A stretch of 36,233 nt of DNA from Singulisphaera sp. GP187 (GCA_945861245.1 CAMAUE010000045.1:1-36233), one strand, 5' to 3'. Positions 23,784-32,264 are shown, counted from the stretch's first letter. Program-made: numbers and translations. Notes: generated by a model from the sequence alone, not told the origin.

Positions 23784-26333
23784 TCATTTCTTCCGCTGCG
23801 GTCGGCTTTCAGCGACGGCCGTCGTCGGGTCTTCGGGCCAGGCGTGTTTGGGATAGCGGATACGCAATTCCTTGCGGATGAGCGGATAGGTGTTTTTCCA
23901 GAAGCTAGCAAGATCGTCGGTCACCTGCTGCGGGCGATAATTCGGTGCCAACAGGTGAAGCAAGACTCGCACTCGGCCAGCGGCGATTCGTGGCGTTTCC
24001 TTCAAGCCGAACATTTCCTGAATGCGGACCGCCAGCACCGGTGAACGGCCTGATTCATAGGCGAGCGCGATCCGACTGCCGCTGGGAACCTGCACGCTCT
24101 CCGGCGCTTCGCGTTCCACCGCCTGCACCTGTGTTGGCGTCAGTTTGCTTTGCAGCAACCCCAACCAATCGGCTCGACGAACCTCGTCGAACGATCGGCA
24201 GTCGGCGCATGCCCACGGCAGAAGATCGCCGAGTTCGGCATCATCGAACGCCGGTAGGCCAAGGTCGGGCATCTGCTCGCGCAGCCAGCGCGCCCTCGCT
24301 AGAAACGAGCCGCCGGCGCTTTCGGCCTCGGGCAGCACGCGCGACAGCCGAGTGCGACCCGTTTCCGCCAAGCGGCGTGACGCTTCCTCCGATTTGGGCA
24401 ATGCCGCCGGGGTTTCTTCGATCAGCAAATCTTCGTACAACCAGCGTTTGACGGCAACGAGCCGCTCTGATGCTTCGTCAAAGTCAATGGCGATTGTCGC
24501 CACGATCGCGCCCGTCAGCCAATCGCGTTGAATGGCGGACGCCTGGCGTACCAGCGTTTCGCGAGGATCGGCATTGACGTCGATGGCAAGAAACAACTCC
24601 GCCGAGGACAATATGCACCACGGCGCAAGCCGCACGCCGCTTCCGCCGACCATGACGCCTTTGGTCGGATCGCCAGCACGCCGCCGCGCGACGCGATCGG
24701 GAAACGCCGTCAGTAGCGAGCGCAACACCGCTTCGTCCGCCTCGATCCGATTTAGTCGCATGGCGGCGGCATCGCTTCGCAACATACGCAGCATTTGATC
24801 GCGTGCCCGAAGCAAAAACCTCGCGGCTTGTGGCAACAACGTGCCGACCGGGAACGTCGTCGTCCCATCGGCCTCGTACGCCTCCAATGCTCGCACTCGT
24901 TCGAGCACGTCGGACTCGGCATCGACCTTGCGGCGAATGGGCGATCCACTTTCACCACGGCCGCGTGTGAAGGGATCGCGCTCCGCCAACAGCGCCGCCG
25001 CCAGAGCGACGCGCGGGCCATGACCGAAGCGCTCGCCTTCGATCAACATGCGAGCGAGGCGCGGGTGCACGGGCAAGCTCGCCATCGCTCGGCCCAGATC
25101 GGTCAAGCCGGATTCGCCGATCGCACCGAGCCGACGAAGCAGCGCCATCGCCTGGTCGATAGCGTCCGATGGCGGCGCGTCGAGCCAGGGAAAGCGTTGC
25201 ACATCCGCCTCGCCGATCGTGAGGAGTTGCAAAACAGCGCCGGCGAGATCGACGCGAAAAATCTCCGGCGGCGTGCGCTCCGGGCGATGGGCATGCGACG
25301 CCTCGGTCCAGAGGCGAACGCAAATGCCGGGCTGCGTGCGCCCCGCGCGGCCAGCGCGCTGGTCGGCAGCGTCACGGGCGATTGGCGTGAGTTCCAGGCG
25401 ATCCATGCCGACGCTGGCGTCGAACGTCTGCATCCGCGCCAGTCCGGTATCGACGACTGCCGTGATGCCCTCGACAGTGACCGACGTCTCGGCGACGTTC
25501 GTCGCCAGCACAACGCGCCGCTGCGATTGCGGCTGTAAGGCGCGATCCTGCTCCTCGGGCGACAAATCGCCATGCAACGGCAATATAAGAATATTATCGT
25601 ATCCTAGACGATCCTGCAATTCGCGAGTGGCTTGGCGGATTTCTTGCATGCCCGGCAAAAAGCAGAGCACATCGCCTGGCGTGCCCTGCAAGACGCGCTC
25701 CACGGTTTTCGCGGCGGCGATGGGCCAGGCGTCCTGCGTCGAGCGCGGTTCGTACGCAATGTCCACCGGAAACAGACGGCCCTCGCTGGTAACGATCGGG
25801 CAGGCGGGCTTATTCGTGCCGCTCGCCAGATATGCGGCAATCGTTTCGGTATTGAGCGTGGCGGACATCACGAGGATGCGCAGCTCCGGGCGCACGGTGG
25901 TTTGCAACAAGCGAATCATGCCCAGCGCAAGGTCGTTGTCGAGCGACCGTTCGTGGAATTCGTCGAACACAACGATACCGAATGCTTCGAGAAACGGATC
26001 GTCCTGCAACATGCGGAGCATTATGCCAGGCGTCATGACGATAACGCGCGTGCGCGGCCCAACCTGGCGATCGAAGCGGACGTGGTAGCCGACGTCATCG
26101 CCGACGCGCTGGCCGCGCTCGTGGGCCATGCGGCGGGCGGCGGCACGGGCGGCGAGGCGGCGCGGCTCCAGCACGGCGATGCGGCCCGGAACGATGCTTG
26201 CGTCCAACAGCGCCGGCGGCACGCGCGTCGTCTTGCCAGCCCCGGTCGGCGCACGTAGCACGACCGAGGCGTGATCGCGCAACGTCGTCAGCAATTTCGG
26301 CAGGACCAGATCGATCGGCAGCGGGTCGAACAT
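23784..26333 (-). CDS. hrpB: ATP-dependent RNA helicase HrpB
   Basis: At 849 aa this is close to the usual HrpB length. DEAH-family motifs are in order: GAGKTTRVP (motif I, about 30-38), LEPRRLAARAAA (Ia), DEFHERS (II, with His instead of the DEAH Ala-His), MSATLN (III), VLATNVAETSVTVEG (V) and QRAGRAGRTQPG (VI). A helicase-associated and HrpB-specific C-terminal region follows, ending in LLAPNYRPQQVTDDLASFWKNTYP..RKELR.RYPKH.WPEDP, the classic HrpB tail. It unwinds RNA or RNA-protein complexes using ATP in the cytoplasm; its exact role is unclear in most bacteria. It is transcribed divergently from the radical-SAM gene at 26468. Confidence 0.95.
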   Translation of the reverse strand: MFDPLPIDLVLPKLLTTLRDHASVVLRAPTGAGKTTRVPPALLDASIVPGRIAVLEPRRLAARAAARRMAHERGQRVGDDVGYHVRFDRQVGPRTRVIVMTPGIMLRMLQDDPFLEAFGIVVFDEFHERSLDNDLALGMIRLLQTTVRPELRILVMSATLNTETIAAYLASGTNKPACPIVTSEGRLFPVDIAYEPRSTQDAWPIAAAKTVERVLQGTPGDVLCFLPGMQEIRQATRELQDRLGYDNILILPLHGDLSPEEQDRALQPQSQRRVVLATNVAETSVTVEGITAVVDTGLARMQTFDASVGMDRLELTPIARDAADQRAGRAGRTQPGICVRLWTEASHAHRPERTPPEIFRVDLAGAVLQLLTIGEADVQRFPWLDAPPSDAIDQAMALLRRLGAIGESGLTDLGRAMASLPVHPRLARMLIEGERFGHGPRVALAAALLAERDPFTRGRGESGSPIRRKVDAESDVLERVRALEAYEADGTTTFPVGTLLPQAARFLLRARDQMLRMLRSDAAAMRLNRIEADEAVLRSLLTAFPDRVARRRAGDPTKGVMVGGSGVRLAPWCILSSAELFLAIDVNADPRETLVRQASAIQRDWLTGAIVATIAIDFDEASERLVAVKRWLYEDLLIEETPAALPKSEEASRRLAETGRTRLSRVLPEAESAGGSFLARARWLREQMPDLGLPAFDDAELGDLLPWACADCRSFDEVRRADWLGLLQSKLTPTQVQAVEREAPESVQVPSGSRIALAYESGRSPVLAVRIQEMFGLKETPRIAAGRVRVLLHLLAPNYRPQQVTDDLASFWKNTYPLIRKELRIRYPKHAWPEDPTTAVAESRPQRKK

Positions 26334-26392
26334 TTCATCCTCGTCGGTTGTCTCTTATAATATCCGAGGTTGGCGCCGTCGGTATTCAGCTT

Positions 26393-26448
26393 TCCGCTTG
26401 CGGCTCAGCGCTCGCGTGGGATACCCCGAGCGCTAAGCCGCAAGCGGA
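26393..26448. repeat. Palindromic repeat family B, copy 1
   Basis: 22-nt arms (26393-26414 and 26427-26448, core GCTTGCGGCTCAGCGCTCG) pair with one mismatch around the loop CGTGGGATACCC. Arms and loop closely resemble 31095-31148. The element ends 19 nt before the ATG of the radical-SAM gene and lies in the divergent hrpB promoter region. Confidence 0.88.
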
Positions 26449-26467
26449 GAACCAAAAACAGGCGAAT

Positions 26468-27067
26468 ATGCCCACATACCCGCTGCTCTCGATCGCTCAG
26501 ATCGTCCCCGTAACGGAAGCGGAGGGGCCAGGCCGACGGTTCGCGCTGTGGTTTCAGGGTTGCCCGCTGCGTTGCCTCGGCTGCTGCAATCCGGAGATGT
26601 TGCCGTTCGCGGGCGAAACGCCGATGACGTTCGCGGCTGTTGCTGAGTTGTTGCGTGCAGCCCATGCGGAACATCAACTCGAAGGCGTCACGCTCCTCGG
26701 CGGCGAGCCGTTCGCGCATGCCGAGGCTGCGGTTGGGCTCGTTGACGAAGCGCATCGGCTCAATCTATCGGTGATGGTGTTCAGCGGTTACACACTTGAG
26801 AATCTGCGTGCGGATCCCGGTGCACACCCATTGCTCGAACGCATCGATATTCTGGTCGATGGTCCCTACCTGCGCCATCAGCCGGAGAAGAGACGGCGTT
26901 GGATCGGGTCGGCCAATCAGCGCGTGCATTTTCTGAGCGACCGATGTGCCGCGGATGATCCGCGCTGGCTTCTCCCCAACACCGTAGAGATTCGCCTGCG
27001 CGATGGCGTGGTCACGGTGAACGGATTCCCGGTCTCGGGCATCGGATTGGGGCTGCGCACACAATGA
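26468..27067 (+). CDS. Radical SAM activating-enzyme-like protein (4Fe-4S)
   Basis: This 199-aa protein starts at ATG 26468; longer in-frame starts read through the palindrome and the hrpB start. It shows the signature F29-Q-G-C32-PLR-C36-LG-C39, a C-x3-C-x2-C cluster that binds a 4Fe-4S centre and S-adenosylmethionine. It also has GVTLLGGEPFAH (GGE motif) and IDILVDGPY, as in the NrdG/PFL-activase branch. Such proteins make a glycyl radical or act on a partner protein. No glycyl-radical enzyme is encoded here, so its target may be a neighbour. Its TGA overlaps the ATG of the following gene by 4 nt (ATGA), so the two are translationally coupled. Confidence 0.8.
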   Translation: MPTYPLLSIAQIVPVTEAEGPGRRFALWFQGCPLRCLGCCNPEMLPFAGETPMTFAAVAELLRAAHAEHQLEGVTLLGGEPFAHAEAAVGLVDEAHRLNLSVMVFSGYTLENLRADPGAHPLLERIDILVDGPYLRHQPEKRRRWIGSANQRVHFLSDRCAADDPRWLLPNTVEIRLRDGVVTVNGFPVSGIGLGLRTQ

Positions 27068-28095
27068 AAGCCGTCTCGCTATTCGAGTACAACCTGTTGC
27101 GTGTGTTGCGCGGCGTCGTCACTCAAGCGTCGCCCTCGCAGATACTGCCGATGCTGGCGAAGCCAGGGCAACGCCCGCTCTGTTTGAGCGCGGACGCCGT
27201 TTCGCTTGTGCAAGACATCCTTGCCAAGGGCATGGTGCGCTGGCTAGCGCGCCATGGTTGGGCTAATGACCGCTACCTGCGTGATGGCGTTGCCGTGGCT
27301 GGCCGACTCTGGGAGCGCACGCCGCCGGAATTGCTCGGCTTGAAGTTCTCGCGCTGGACGCTTGAGTTTCTGTTGCAGCTGATGTCGAACACGCTCGGTT
27401 CCAAGAAGCCGCAGGCGGTCGAGTTGGAACTTGGGGATCGCCTGGTGTTCTTGCACGCGTTCCAAGCGCTGCGCGGCGATGAGCGGGCGGAGAGGTTGCA
27501 GAACCATTGGCCCGCAATATCGAGCGACGGCCTGTGCCGACTATTCTTTGTGGAGGAGTTGATCGACGCGAAGACGCTAACGCGCATCGACTGGTCGCCG
27601 TGGCTCACAGAGCAGGGGGCTGCGATTCTGGAATCGATGCAGTCCGCGCTGGCCGATCGCTGGGAGCAACTAGAAATCCGCAAGCAAACGTTCCGCGACG
27701 TTGTCAAGGTTCGCCAAGTCGGCGCATCGCAGACGCGAGTGCTTGGTGAGTTTCTCAACGCGATCGATGCGGTCCATCGTCGCGATTTGGCACGGTGTCT
27801 GCTCGACGCGGGTCGCCGGGTGATGCGCGATCAACCCGCAGCACGGCGATGGATCGGCAACCTCGACATCAAGCGTGAGCGCATCGCCGACCGCGTGCTG
27901 ATCTACCGAGATGCGTTGGCGTTTGTGCATGCGCTGGAACGCTTGCGGACGTGGAACGAGGAGGCATCGCAAGTGGGCTACTTCGACGATGGCTACGCCG
28001 CCAGCCAGCTCTGGAAAGCCGACTGGGAACGCTTCGACGGCGAAGCGACAACGAATCACGCCGCCGAGATTTTGCGCAAAGCGCGGCCAATGTAG
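27064..28095 (+). CDS. 343-aa protein of unknown function coupled to radical SAM gene
   Basis: This protein appears mostly helical and is rich in Leu, Arg and Trp (LFEYNLLRVLRGVV, KFSRWTLEFLLQLMSN, FFVEELIDAKTLTRIDW). There is no signal peptide, membrane helix or catalytic signature that I recognise. The ATG overlaps the upstream stop, and the Shine-Dalgarno would be internal to the radical-SAM gene. The last codon and TAG stop (28093-28095) lie in the left arm of a palindromic repeat (28089-28248), so the end may have been trimmed or extended. Together with the next genes it may be the adaptor part of an FtsH-like protease system; this is inference from gene order. Confidence 0.7.
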   Translation: MKAVSLFEYNLLRVLRGVVTQASPSQILPMLAKPGQRPLCLSADAVSLVQDILAKGMVRWLARHGWANDRYLRDGVAVAGRLWERTPPELLGLKFSRWTLEFLLQLMSNTLGSKKPQAVELELGDRLVFLHAFQALRGDERAERLQNHWPAISSDGLCRLFFVEELIDAKTLTRIDWSPWLTEQGAAILESMQSALADRWEQLEIRKQTFRDVVKVRQVGASQTRVLGEFLNAIDAVHRRDLARCLLDAGRRVMRDQPAARRWIGNLDIKRERIADRVLIYRDALAFVHALERLRTWNEEASQVGYFDDGYAASQLWKADWERFDGEATTNHAAEILRKARPM

Positions 28096-28248
28096 CACAA
28101 CGCTCCGCGTTATAGTTTTTCGGTCACGAAGAGGCTGTGGTTATTCGCCGTGGGGGTACGTTGCCATCGTGCCATTTCGCTAGAAAACACGGCACGCCAG
28201 AAATGTATCCCACGAACAAATTCACAACGCGGAGCGTTGTGCTACATT
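28089..28248. repeat. Long inverted repeat with 114-nt centre (family E)
   Basis: Perfect 23-nt arms (28089-28111 and 28226-28248, AATGTAGCACAACGCTCCGC...) flank 114 nt that contain no ORF. The AACGCTCCGCGTT part is itself palindromic. The size and unique centre fit a MITE-like unit. The left arm carries the TAG stop codon of the preceding gene, and the right arm ends 17 nt before the next start. Confidence 0.88.
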
Positions 28249-28265
28249 GAAAACGAGGTTTCATC

Positions 28266-28838
28266 ATGAGCCGAGCATACAAAATCAGTCTGAGGCAGCG
28301 CACGAAGCACGGCCTTCGCGCCAGCGACGAGGTCGGCACCGCGCTGGAACTGCTCGAAATCTTGCCGCCCGAACGCATGGCCGACTTGCTCGCGCAAGAA
28401 TTGAAACGGCGAGGTTTCGTTCAAAAAGGTGACAAGCTGCTCCGCACGGAAAAAGGCGGCGTCACCGTCGAAATCGATCCGAAGTCGGCGGACGTGATCG
28501 TCCAAGTCGAATGCGAGAAGACTGTTACGCTCGAAGCGGAACGCCAAACGTGGACCGAATCGCCGGCGGGCTCCGCGCAGAATGCCGCCCGGAAAGCGAT
28601 GAAGGAGGAGTTGCAGCGCGACCTGCAACGCAAAGCCGAGCAACAGAAAGCGGAGCTGCAGAAGCGGGCGACTGACCGCCTCGAAGCGCAGTTGAGCGAC
28701 CTTCGTAAAGAGCTAGACCAAGCCGTCAACCGCGTCACGGCCGAGGCGCTGAAGGAGAAGGCGGCCAAGCTCGGCCAAATCAAACAGATCAGCGAAGACG
28801 CCCAAACCGGCTCGCTGACGATCATTCTGGAAGTTTAG
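28266..28838 (+). CDS. Coiled-coil protein of unknown function in AAA-protease operon
   Basis: This 190-aa protein has ATG 28266 and a GAGG upstream. Residues 1-100 form a small alpha/beta domain (LLEILPPERMADLLAQELKR, then VTVEIDPKSADVIVQVECE). About 100-165 is a highly charged Lys/Glu/Gln coiled coil with LQRDLQRKAEQQKAELQKRA. The end, ISEDAQTGSLTIILEV, recalls the beta-hairpin of DUF2997-like proteins that accompany AAA ATPases in planctomycetes and cyanobacteria, but the match is from memory. It probably acts as an adaptor or substrate-delivery partner of the protease encoded next. Confidence 0.72.
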   Translation: MSRAYKISLRQRTKHGLRASDEVGTALELLEILPPERMADLLAQELKRRGFVQKGDKLLRTEKGGVTVEIDPKSADVIVQVECEKTVTLEAERQTWTESPAGSAQNAARKAMKEELQRDLQRKAEQQKAELQKRATDRLEAQLSDLRKELDQAVNRVTAEALKEKAAKLGQIKQISEDAQTGSLTIILEV

Positions 28839-28853
28839 CCGTTCGCCTCTGGT

Positions 28854-28925
28854 GAGCCTAGCCGCGTAAGCGGCAGGTTGAATAAGCGATCGTTTATTCA
28901 ACCTGCCGCTTACGCGGCTAGGCTC
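28854..28925. repeat. Palindromic repeat family C, copy 2
   Basis: Perfect 32-nt arms (28854-28885 and 28894-28925) enclose GCGATCGT. The arms contain CCGC-GTAA-GCGG plus AGGTTGAATAA. The core AAGCGGCAGGTTGAA is shared with the shorter stem at 8805-8849. It starts 16 nt after a stop codon and ends about 55 nt before the AAA-protease start, so it may end or attenuate transcription within the operon. Confidence 0.9.
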
Positions 28926-28979
28926 GCCAATGCAGCGCGCAATCACGAAAAGATCAGCCATCGTCATATCGGAGGCCCC

Positions 28980-31064
28980 ATGCACATCCCCGAAAACGAA
29001 CTGCCTCGAGAGTTGACGCCCGATCAAGCGGTCGAGGCCGCCTACGCCGGCGAGCTGGCCGACGTCGCCGATCGTGTGCGGCGCGGGCTGCCGGCACTTA
29101 TCGAATGCGATAAGGACCTTTCCTTGTTCATCTACATGAACCTGCGTGCCCGGCTCAAGCAAACGAACTTGCAGTGCGTGCTGATTGATGGCCGCCAACG
29201 CGCCCAGGCCGACGCCAGCGGTATTCCGCTCGGCTTCCTTGCCACGATGATCGCGCAGATCCGCGATGCGGTGCGCGGCTCCGTCGAACGCAAGGTCCTC
29301 GTATTGCCTCACCTTGACCTGTTGACTACCAGTCAAGGCGGCCTGACGACCGAGGCCCGCGAAGTTATTCCGCTGCTCTACGAGAACCCCGACCTCGTTT
29401 GGCTGGGGTTCAAGGATCCGTCGTTCCCGCTGCCCAGCGTCATCGAAAATCTCTTCCCGCATCGCGTCAGCCTGTTCGGCATCGCCCGGCCACGCCTGCG
29501 CCATCTCGTCACGCAGAAGGAAGCACGCAAGCTTGGCACACAGTTCAATCCGTGGACGCTCTACAAACACGTCTCCGGCATCAACGCGGTGCGCTTGCGG
29601 AAGCTGCTCGCCTCGCTCGACGGCGAAGACTACCCGGCCGACGCTCGCAAGGCTTACGCCCAAATCCGCCAGGCGACGCTGTCAGGGACACTCGAAGTTC
29701 CGAACGTCGCGCTCGAAGCGGACATCGGCGGATATGCCAAGGTCAAAGAGCGATTGCGCAAAGAAATCATTGATGTTTTGGCGATGAAGGACAGCCTGAC
29801 GCGCGAAGACGACGTCAAGCACATCGAGGAGTTGATCCCGAAGGGCATGATCTTTTGGGGCCCGCCCGGCACGGGCAAAACGCTGTTCGCCAAGGCGATG
29901 GCGTCGGCGCTCGGTGCGGCCATCACCGTCGTCTCCGGGCCCGAACTCAAGAGCAAATGGGTCGGCGAGAGCGAGCAGAACCTTCGCCAGATTTTTCAGC
30001 GGGCCCGGCAGTCCGCGCCGGCGATCATCGTGTTCGACGAACTCGATTCCTTCGCCACCGCCCGCGGAACCTACGAAGGCTCCGGCGTCGAACACTCGAT
30101 GGTCAACCAACTGTTAACCGAGATGGACGGCTTCCATCGCGACGAACTCGTCTTCGTCGTCGGCACGACGAATTTCGTCGAGTCGCTCGACCCGGCATTG
30201 CTACGTCCGGGGCGGTTCGAGTTTCATCTGTACATCCCGTATCCCGATGCCGACGACCGCCGAGCGATTCTGGAAATCTACGATCGTAAGATGATTCTAA
30301 GAATGACGCCCGCAGCTCTGGATCACGTCGTGAAACGAACGGGCGATCCGGTTGAGGGCGCAGCGGCTGGGACGCGCTACAGCGGCGATCACCTCAACGC
30401 ATTGTGCCGAAGCCTGGCGCGGTATCGGCTGCGCGAGCAGGTCAACGGTGCCACCGAACCAGCCGACATCGATCGCGTACTGACCGAGTGGATCGAACGC
30501 CCGAAGCTCACCGCCGCCGAGGAGCGCGTCGTCGCCACACACGAAGCCGGGCATGCGGTCTGCGCTCTGTTCAGCGAGCATGCGACGCCGATTGAACGCA
30601 TCTCGATTCAAGCCGACACAGCCGGTGCGCTCGGTTTCGTTCGCTATCAGGATCCCGCTCATCGCTACGTCGTGACACGCGCGGAGTTGCTCGACGATCT
30701 CTGCATCCTGATGGGTGGCCGTGAAGCCGAAGCGCTGTTGCTGGACGACATCTCAATCGGCTCGACGAGCGATTTGCAGCGTGCGACGGCCATCGCACGG
30801 GCGTTGGTCGAGGAGTTCGGGATGGGCGGCGAAGGCGTTCCCGTGTGTCGATTTCGCGACGACATCACCGGCGGAGTACGCGTTCTATCGCAAATGCAAA
30901 TGGAAGCGCTCGATCGCCGCGTCGCCGAGTTGATCGAGTCGGCCCGCAGCCGAGCCGCGACGATCCTGCGCGAGCAGCGCAGCATCGTCGAAGTTCTGCG
31001 CGACATGTTGATCGAGTGCAAAGTGATCGACGCGAAAACGCTGGCGGAGGTGGTGGGGCGGTAG
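28980..31064 (+). CDS. Soluble FtsH-like AAA+ zinc protease
   Basis: It has 694 aa from ATG 28980, with GGAGG upstream; a longer frame from 28878 begins in a palindrome and is rejected. Residues 1-230 look like a degenerate AAA domain without a P-loop (VLIDGRQRAQADASGI, LVLPHLDLLT). The active AAA domain follows: Walker A G294-PPGTGK-T301, Walker B IIVFD353-E354, sensor VGTTNF and arginine finger RPGRFE. The M41 peptidase has H521-E522-AG-H525 and a third zinc ligand, probably D598 (STSDLQRAT). There is no membrane helix, unlike true FtsH. It probably unfolds and degrades proteins in the cytoplasm, with specificity set by its N-domain and the neighbouring small proteins. Confidence 0.88.
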   Translation: MHIPENELPRELTPDQAVEAAYAGELADVADRVRRGLPALIECDKDLSLFIYMNLRARLKQTNLQCVLIDGRQRAQADASGIPLGFLATMIAQIRDAVRGSVERKVLVLPHLDLLTTSQGGLTTEAREVIPLLYENPDLVWLGFKDPSFPLPSVIENLFPHRVSLFGIARPRLRHLVTQKEARKLGTQFNPWTLYKHVSGINAVRLRKLLASLDGEDYPADARKAYAQIRQATLSGTLEVPNVALEADIGGYAKVKERLRKEIIDVLAMKDSLTREDDVKHIEELIPKGMIFWGPPGTGKTLFAKAMASALGAAITVVSGPELKSKWVGESEQNLRQIFQRARQSAPAIIVFDELDSFATARGTYEGSGVEHSMVNQLLTEMDGFHRDELVFVVGTTNFVESLDPALLRPGRFEFHLYIPYPDADDRRAILEIYDRKMILRMTPAALDHVVKRTGDPVEGAAAGTRYSGDHLNALCRSLARYRLREQVNGATEPADIDRVLTEWIERPKLTAAEERVVATHEAGHAVCALFSEHATPIERISIQADTAGALGFVRYQDPAHRYVVTRAELLDDLCILMGGREAEALLLDDISIGSTSDLQRATAIARALVEEFGMGGEGVPVCRFRDDITGGVRVLSQMQMEALDRRVAELIESARSRAATILREQRSIVEVLRDMLIECKVIDAKTLAEVVGR

Positions 31065-31094
31065 GCAACGATACCCAGCGGTCGCATATTATTG

Positions 31095-31148
31095 TCGCTT
31101 GCGGTTTAGCGCTCGCGCGGGATAATCCGAGCGCTAAGCCGCAAGCGG
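31095..31148. repeat. Palindromic repeat family B, copy 2
   Basis: 21-nt arms (31095-31115 and 31128-31148) pair with two mismatches or wobbles around the loop CGCGGGATAATC. They resemble 26393-26448 in arms and loop. The outer edge contributes GGAGG (31147-31151), the likely Shine-Dalgarno of the exonuclease gene at 31165. Confidence 0.88.
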
Positions 31149-31164
31149 AGGACAGGAACACACC

Positions 31165-31719
31165 ATGCCCGAAATCTATGTCAGCACCGATGTCGAGACC
31201 GATGGGCCGATACCCGGGCCGCACTCGATGCTCAGCTTCGCGTCGGCGGCGTATCGCGCGGACAAAACGCTTGTCAGCACGTTTACCGCAAATCTTCAAC
31301 TTTTGCCTGGTGCGACAGGCGATGCGAGAACGATGGCGTGGTGGGCGCAGAACCAGGCGGCGTTCGATGCGACGCGCGTCAATGTTGAAGAAACGACGGA
31401 CGCGATGCGGCGATATCTTGCGTGGGTTAACGCGCTGCCTGGCACGCCGGTGTTCGTGGCGTACCCGGCGGGTTTCGATTTCCTGTTCGTGTACTGGTAT
31501 TTGATCCGCTTCGCCGGCGAGAGTCCGTTTTCGTTCTCGGCACTCGACATGAAGACTTACGCAATGGCGGTACTGAAAACGGAGTACCGCCAATCGGTGA
31601 AGAAGAACATGCCGAAAGCGTGGTTCGATGATCTGCCACACACGCATATCGCACTCGATGACGCGATCGAGCAAGGAGCACTGTTCTGCAATATGCTGGC
31701 GGCGAATCGGAGCGGATAG
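31165..31719 (+). CDS. DEDD-family 3'-5' exonuclease-like protein
   Basis: This 184-aa protein starts at ATG 31165 with GGAGG about 13 nt upstream. ExoI is D9-V-E11 ([10 protein letters not shown]). ExoII is the Asp in [13 protein letters not shown], and ExoIII is HIALDDA near residues 160-167. These are the catalytic acids and histidine of the DEDDh RNase T/DnaQ-like fold. It has no signal peptide and no extra domain. It probably trims RNA or DNA ends in the cytoplasm. It follows the AAA protease on the same strand after a family B palindrome, and cotranscription is possible but not shown. Confidence 0.82.
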   Translation: MPEIYVSTDVETDGPIPGPHSMLSFASAAYRADKTLVSTFTANLQLLPGATGDARTMAWWAQNQAAFDATRVNVEETTDAMRRYLAWVNALPGTPVFVAYPAGFDFLFVYWYLIRFAGESPFSFSALDMKTYAMAVLKTEYRQSVKKNMPKAWFDDLPHTHIALDDAIEQGALFCNMLAANRSG

Positions 31720-31818
31720 AACGCCTACTTTTTCCTCTGGACGAATTTGAGCGTTCTGGTTATATACCGCCCGATTCGGTGGACTGGGTGACGCCGAGGA
31801 TTTACAGAGGATATATCC

Positions 31819-32229
31819 ATGCGATATGCAGTTTCAGCATTGCTGCTGCTCGGGTGCAGCTCGATTGTCGTTGGCGATTCGCGATTGGCCATGGTTCCCA
31901 GGTTCGCAACGGATGCCAAGGATCTGGTTGGGTGGATTCGTCGTCTGGAGTTTCGTCACTCTTTCTACGATGAGCAAATCGATTGGAACGGTTACTACAG
32001 ATCGCGCGGCTATCCGAGACCTGCGCCTGTATGGATAAACAAACTATGCGACCGCTGGCACATCGCGAAAACGGAGCGTGGGAATCGCGCTCGGGCCGGG
32101 CTGCTGCACAATAATACGGGTGAGATCGTTTCCCCAGTTCTCTGGCAATTCAATGCAGACGACATGGGTCGCCAGGAGATACTTTGGCCCGTGACAATGG
32201 ACGTTCGCGGGTTGGGCCTTCGCCGGTAA
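31819..32229 (+). CDS. Small secreted protein of unknown function
   Basis: This 136-aa protein has an ATG at 31819 with GAGGA eight nt upstream. The N-terminus (MRYAVSALLLLGCSSIVVGDS) is a signal peptide; LLGC could be a weak lipobox, which would make it a lipoprotein. The mature part is rich in Arg, Trp and Tyr (GYYRSRGYPRPAPVWINKLC) with no recognised domain. It stands alone, convergent with the peptidase gene, and is separated from it by a hairpin. Confidence 0.6.
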   Translation: MRYAVSALLLLGCSSIVVGDSRLAMVPRFATDAKDLVGWIRRLEFRHSFYDEQIDWNGYYRSRGYPRPAPVWINKLCDRWHIAKTERGNRARAGLLHNNTGEIVSPVLWQFNADDMGRQEILWPVTMDVRGLGLRR

Positions 32230-32230
32230 T

Positions 32231-32264
32231 AGCCCCCAGGAATCGCTGCGCTCATCCTGGGGCT
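32231..32264. terminator. Hairpin between convergent genes (family H)
   Basis: AGCCCC(C)AGGA (32231-32241) pairs with TCCTGGGGCT (32255-32264), leaving one bulged C and a 13-nt loop. It fills nearly all of the 44-nt gap between the stops at 32229 and 32274, so it can terminate both transcripts. There is no long T run on either side. Confidence 0.6.

Noticed and set aside
25048-26088. 346-aa and other long open frames opposite hrpB
   Set aside because: hrpB has complete helicase motifs in its own frame; these are antisense shadows.
28878-28979. Longer N-terminus for the AAA protease
   Set aside because: It starts inside a palindromic repeat and lacks a ribosome site, whereas ATG 28980 has GGAGG at ideal spacing.
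8805-31148. CRISPR array
   Set aside because: The repeats are dispersed, palindromic and single-copy at each site, with no regular spacers and no cas genes.
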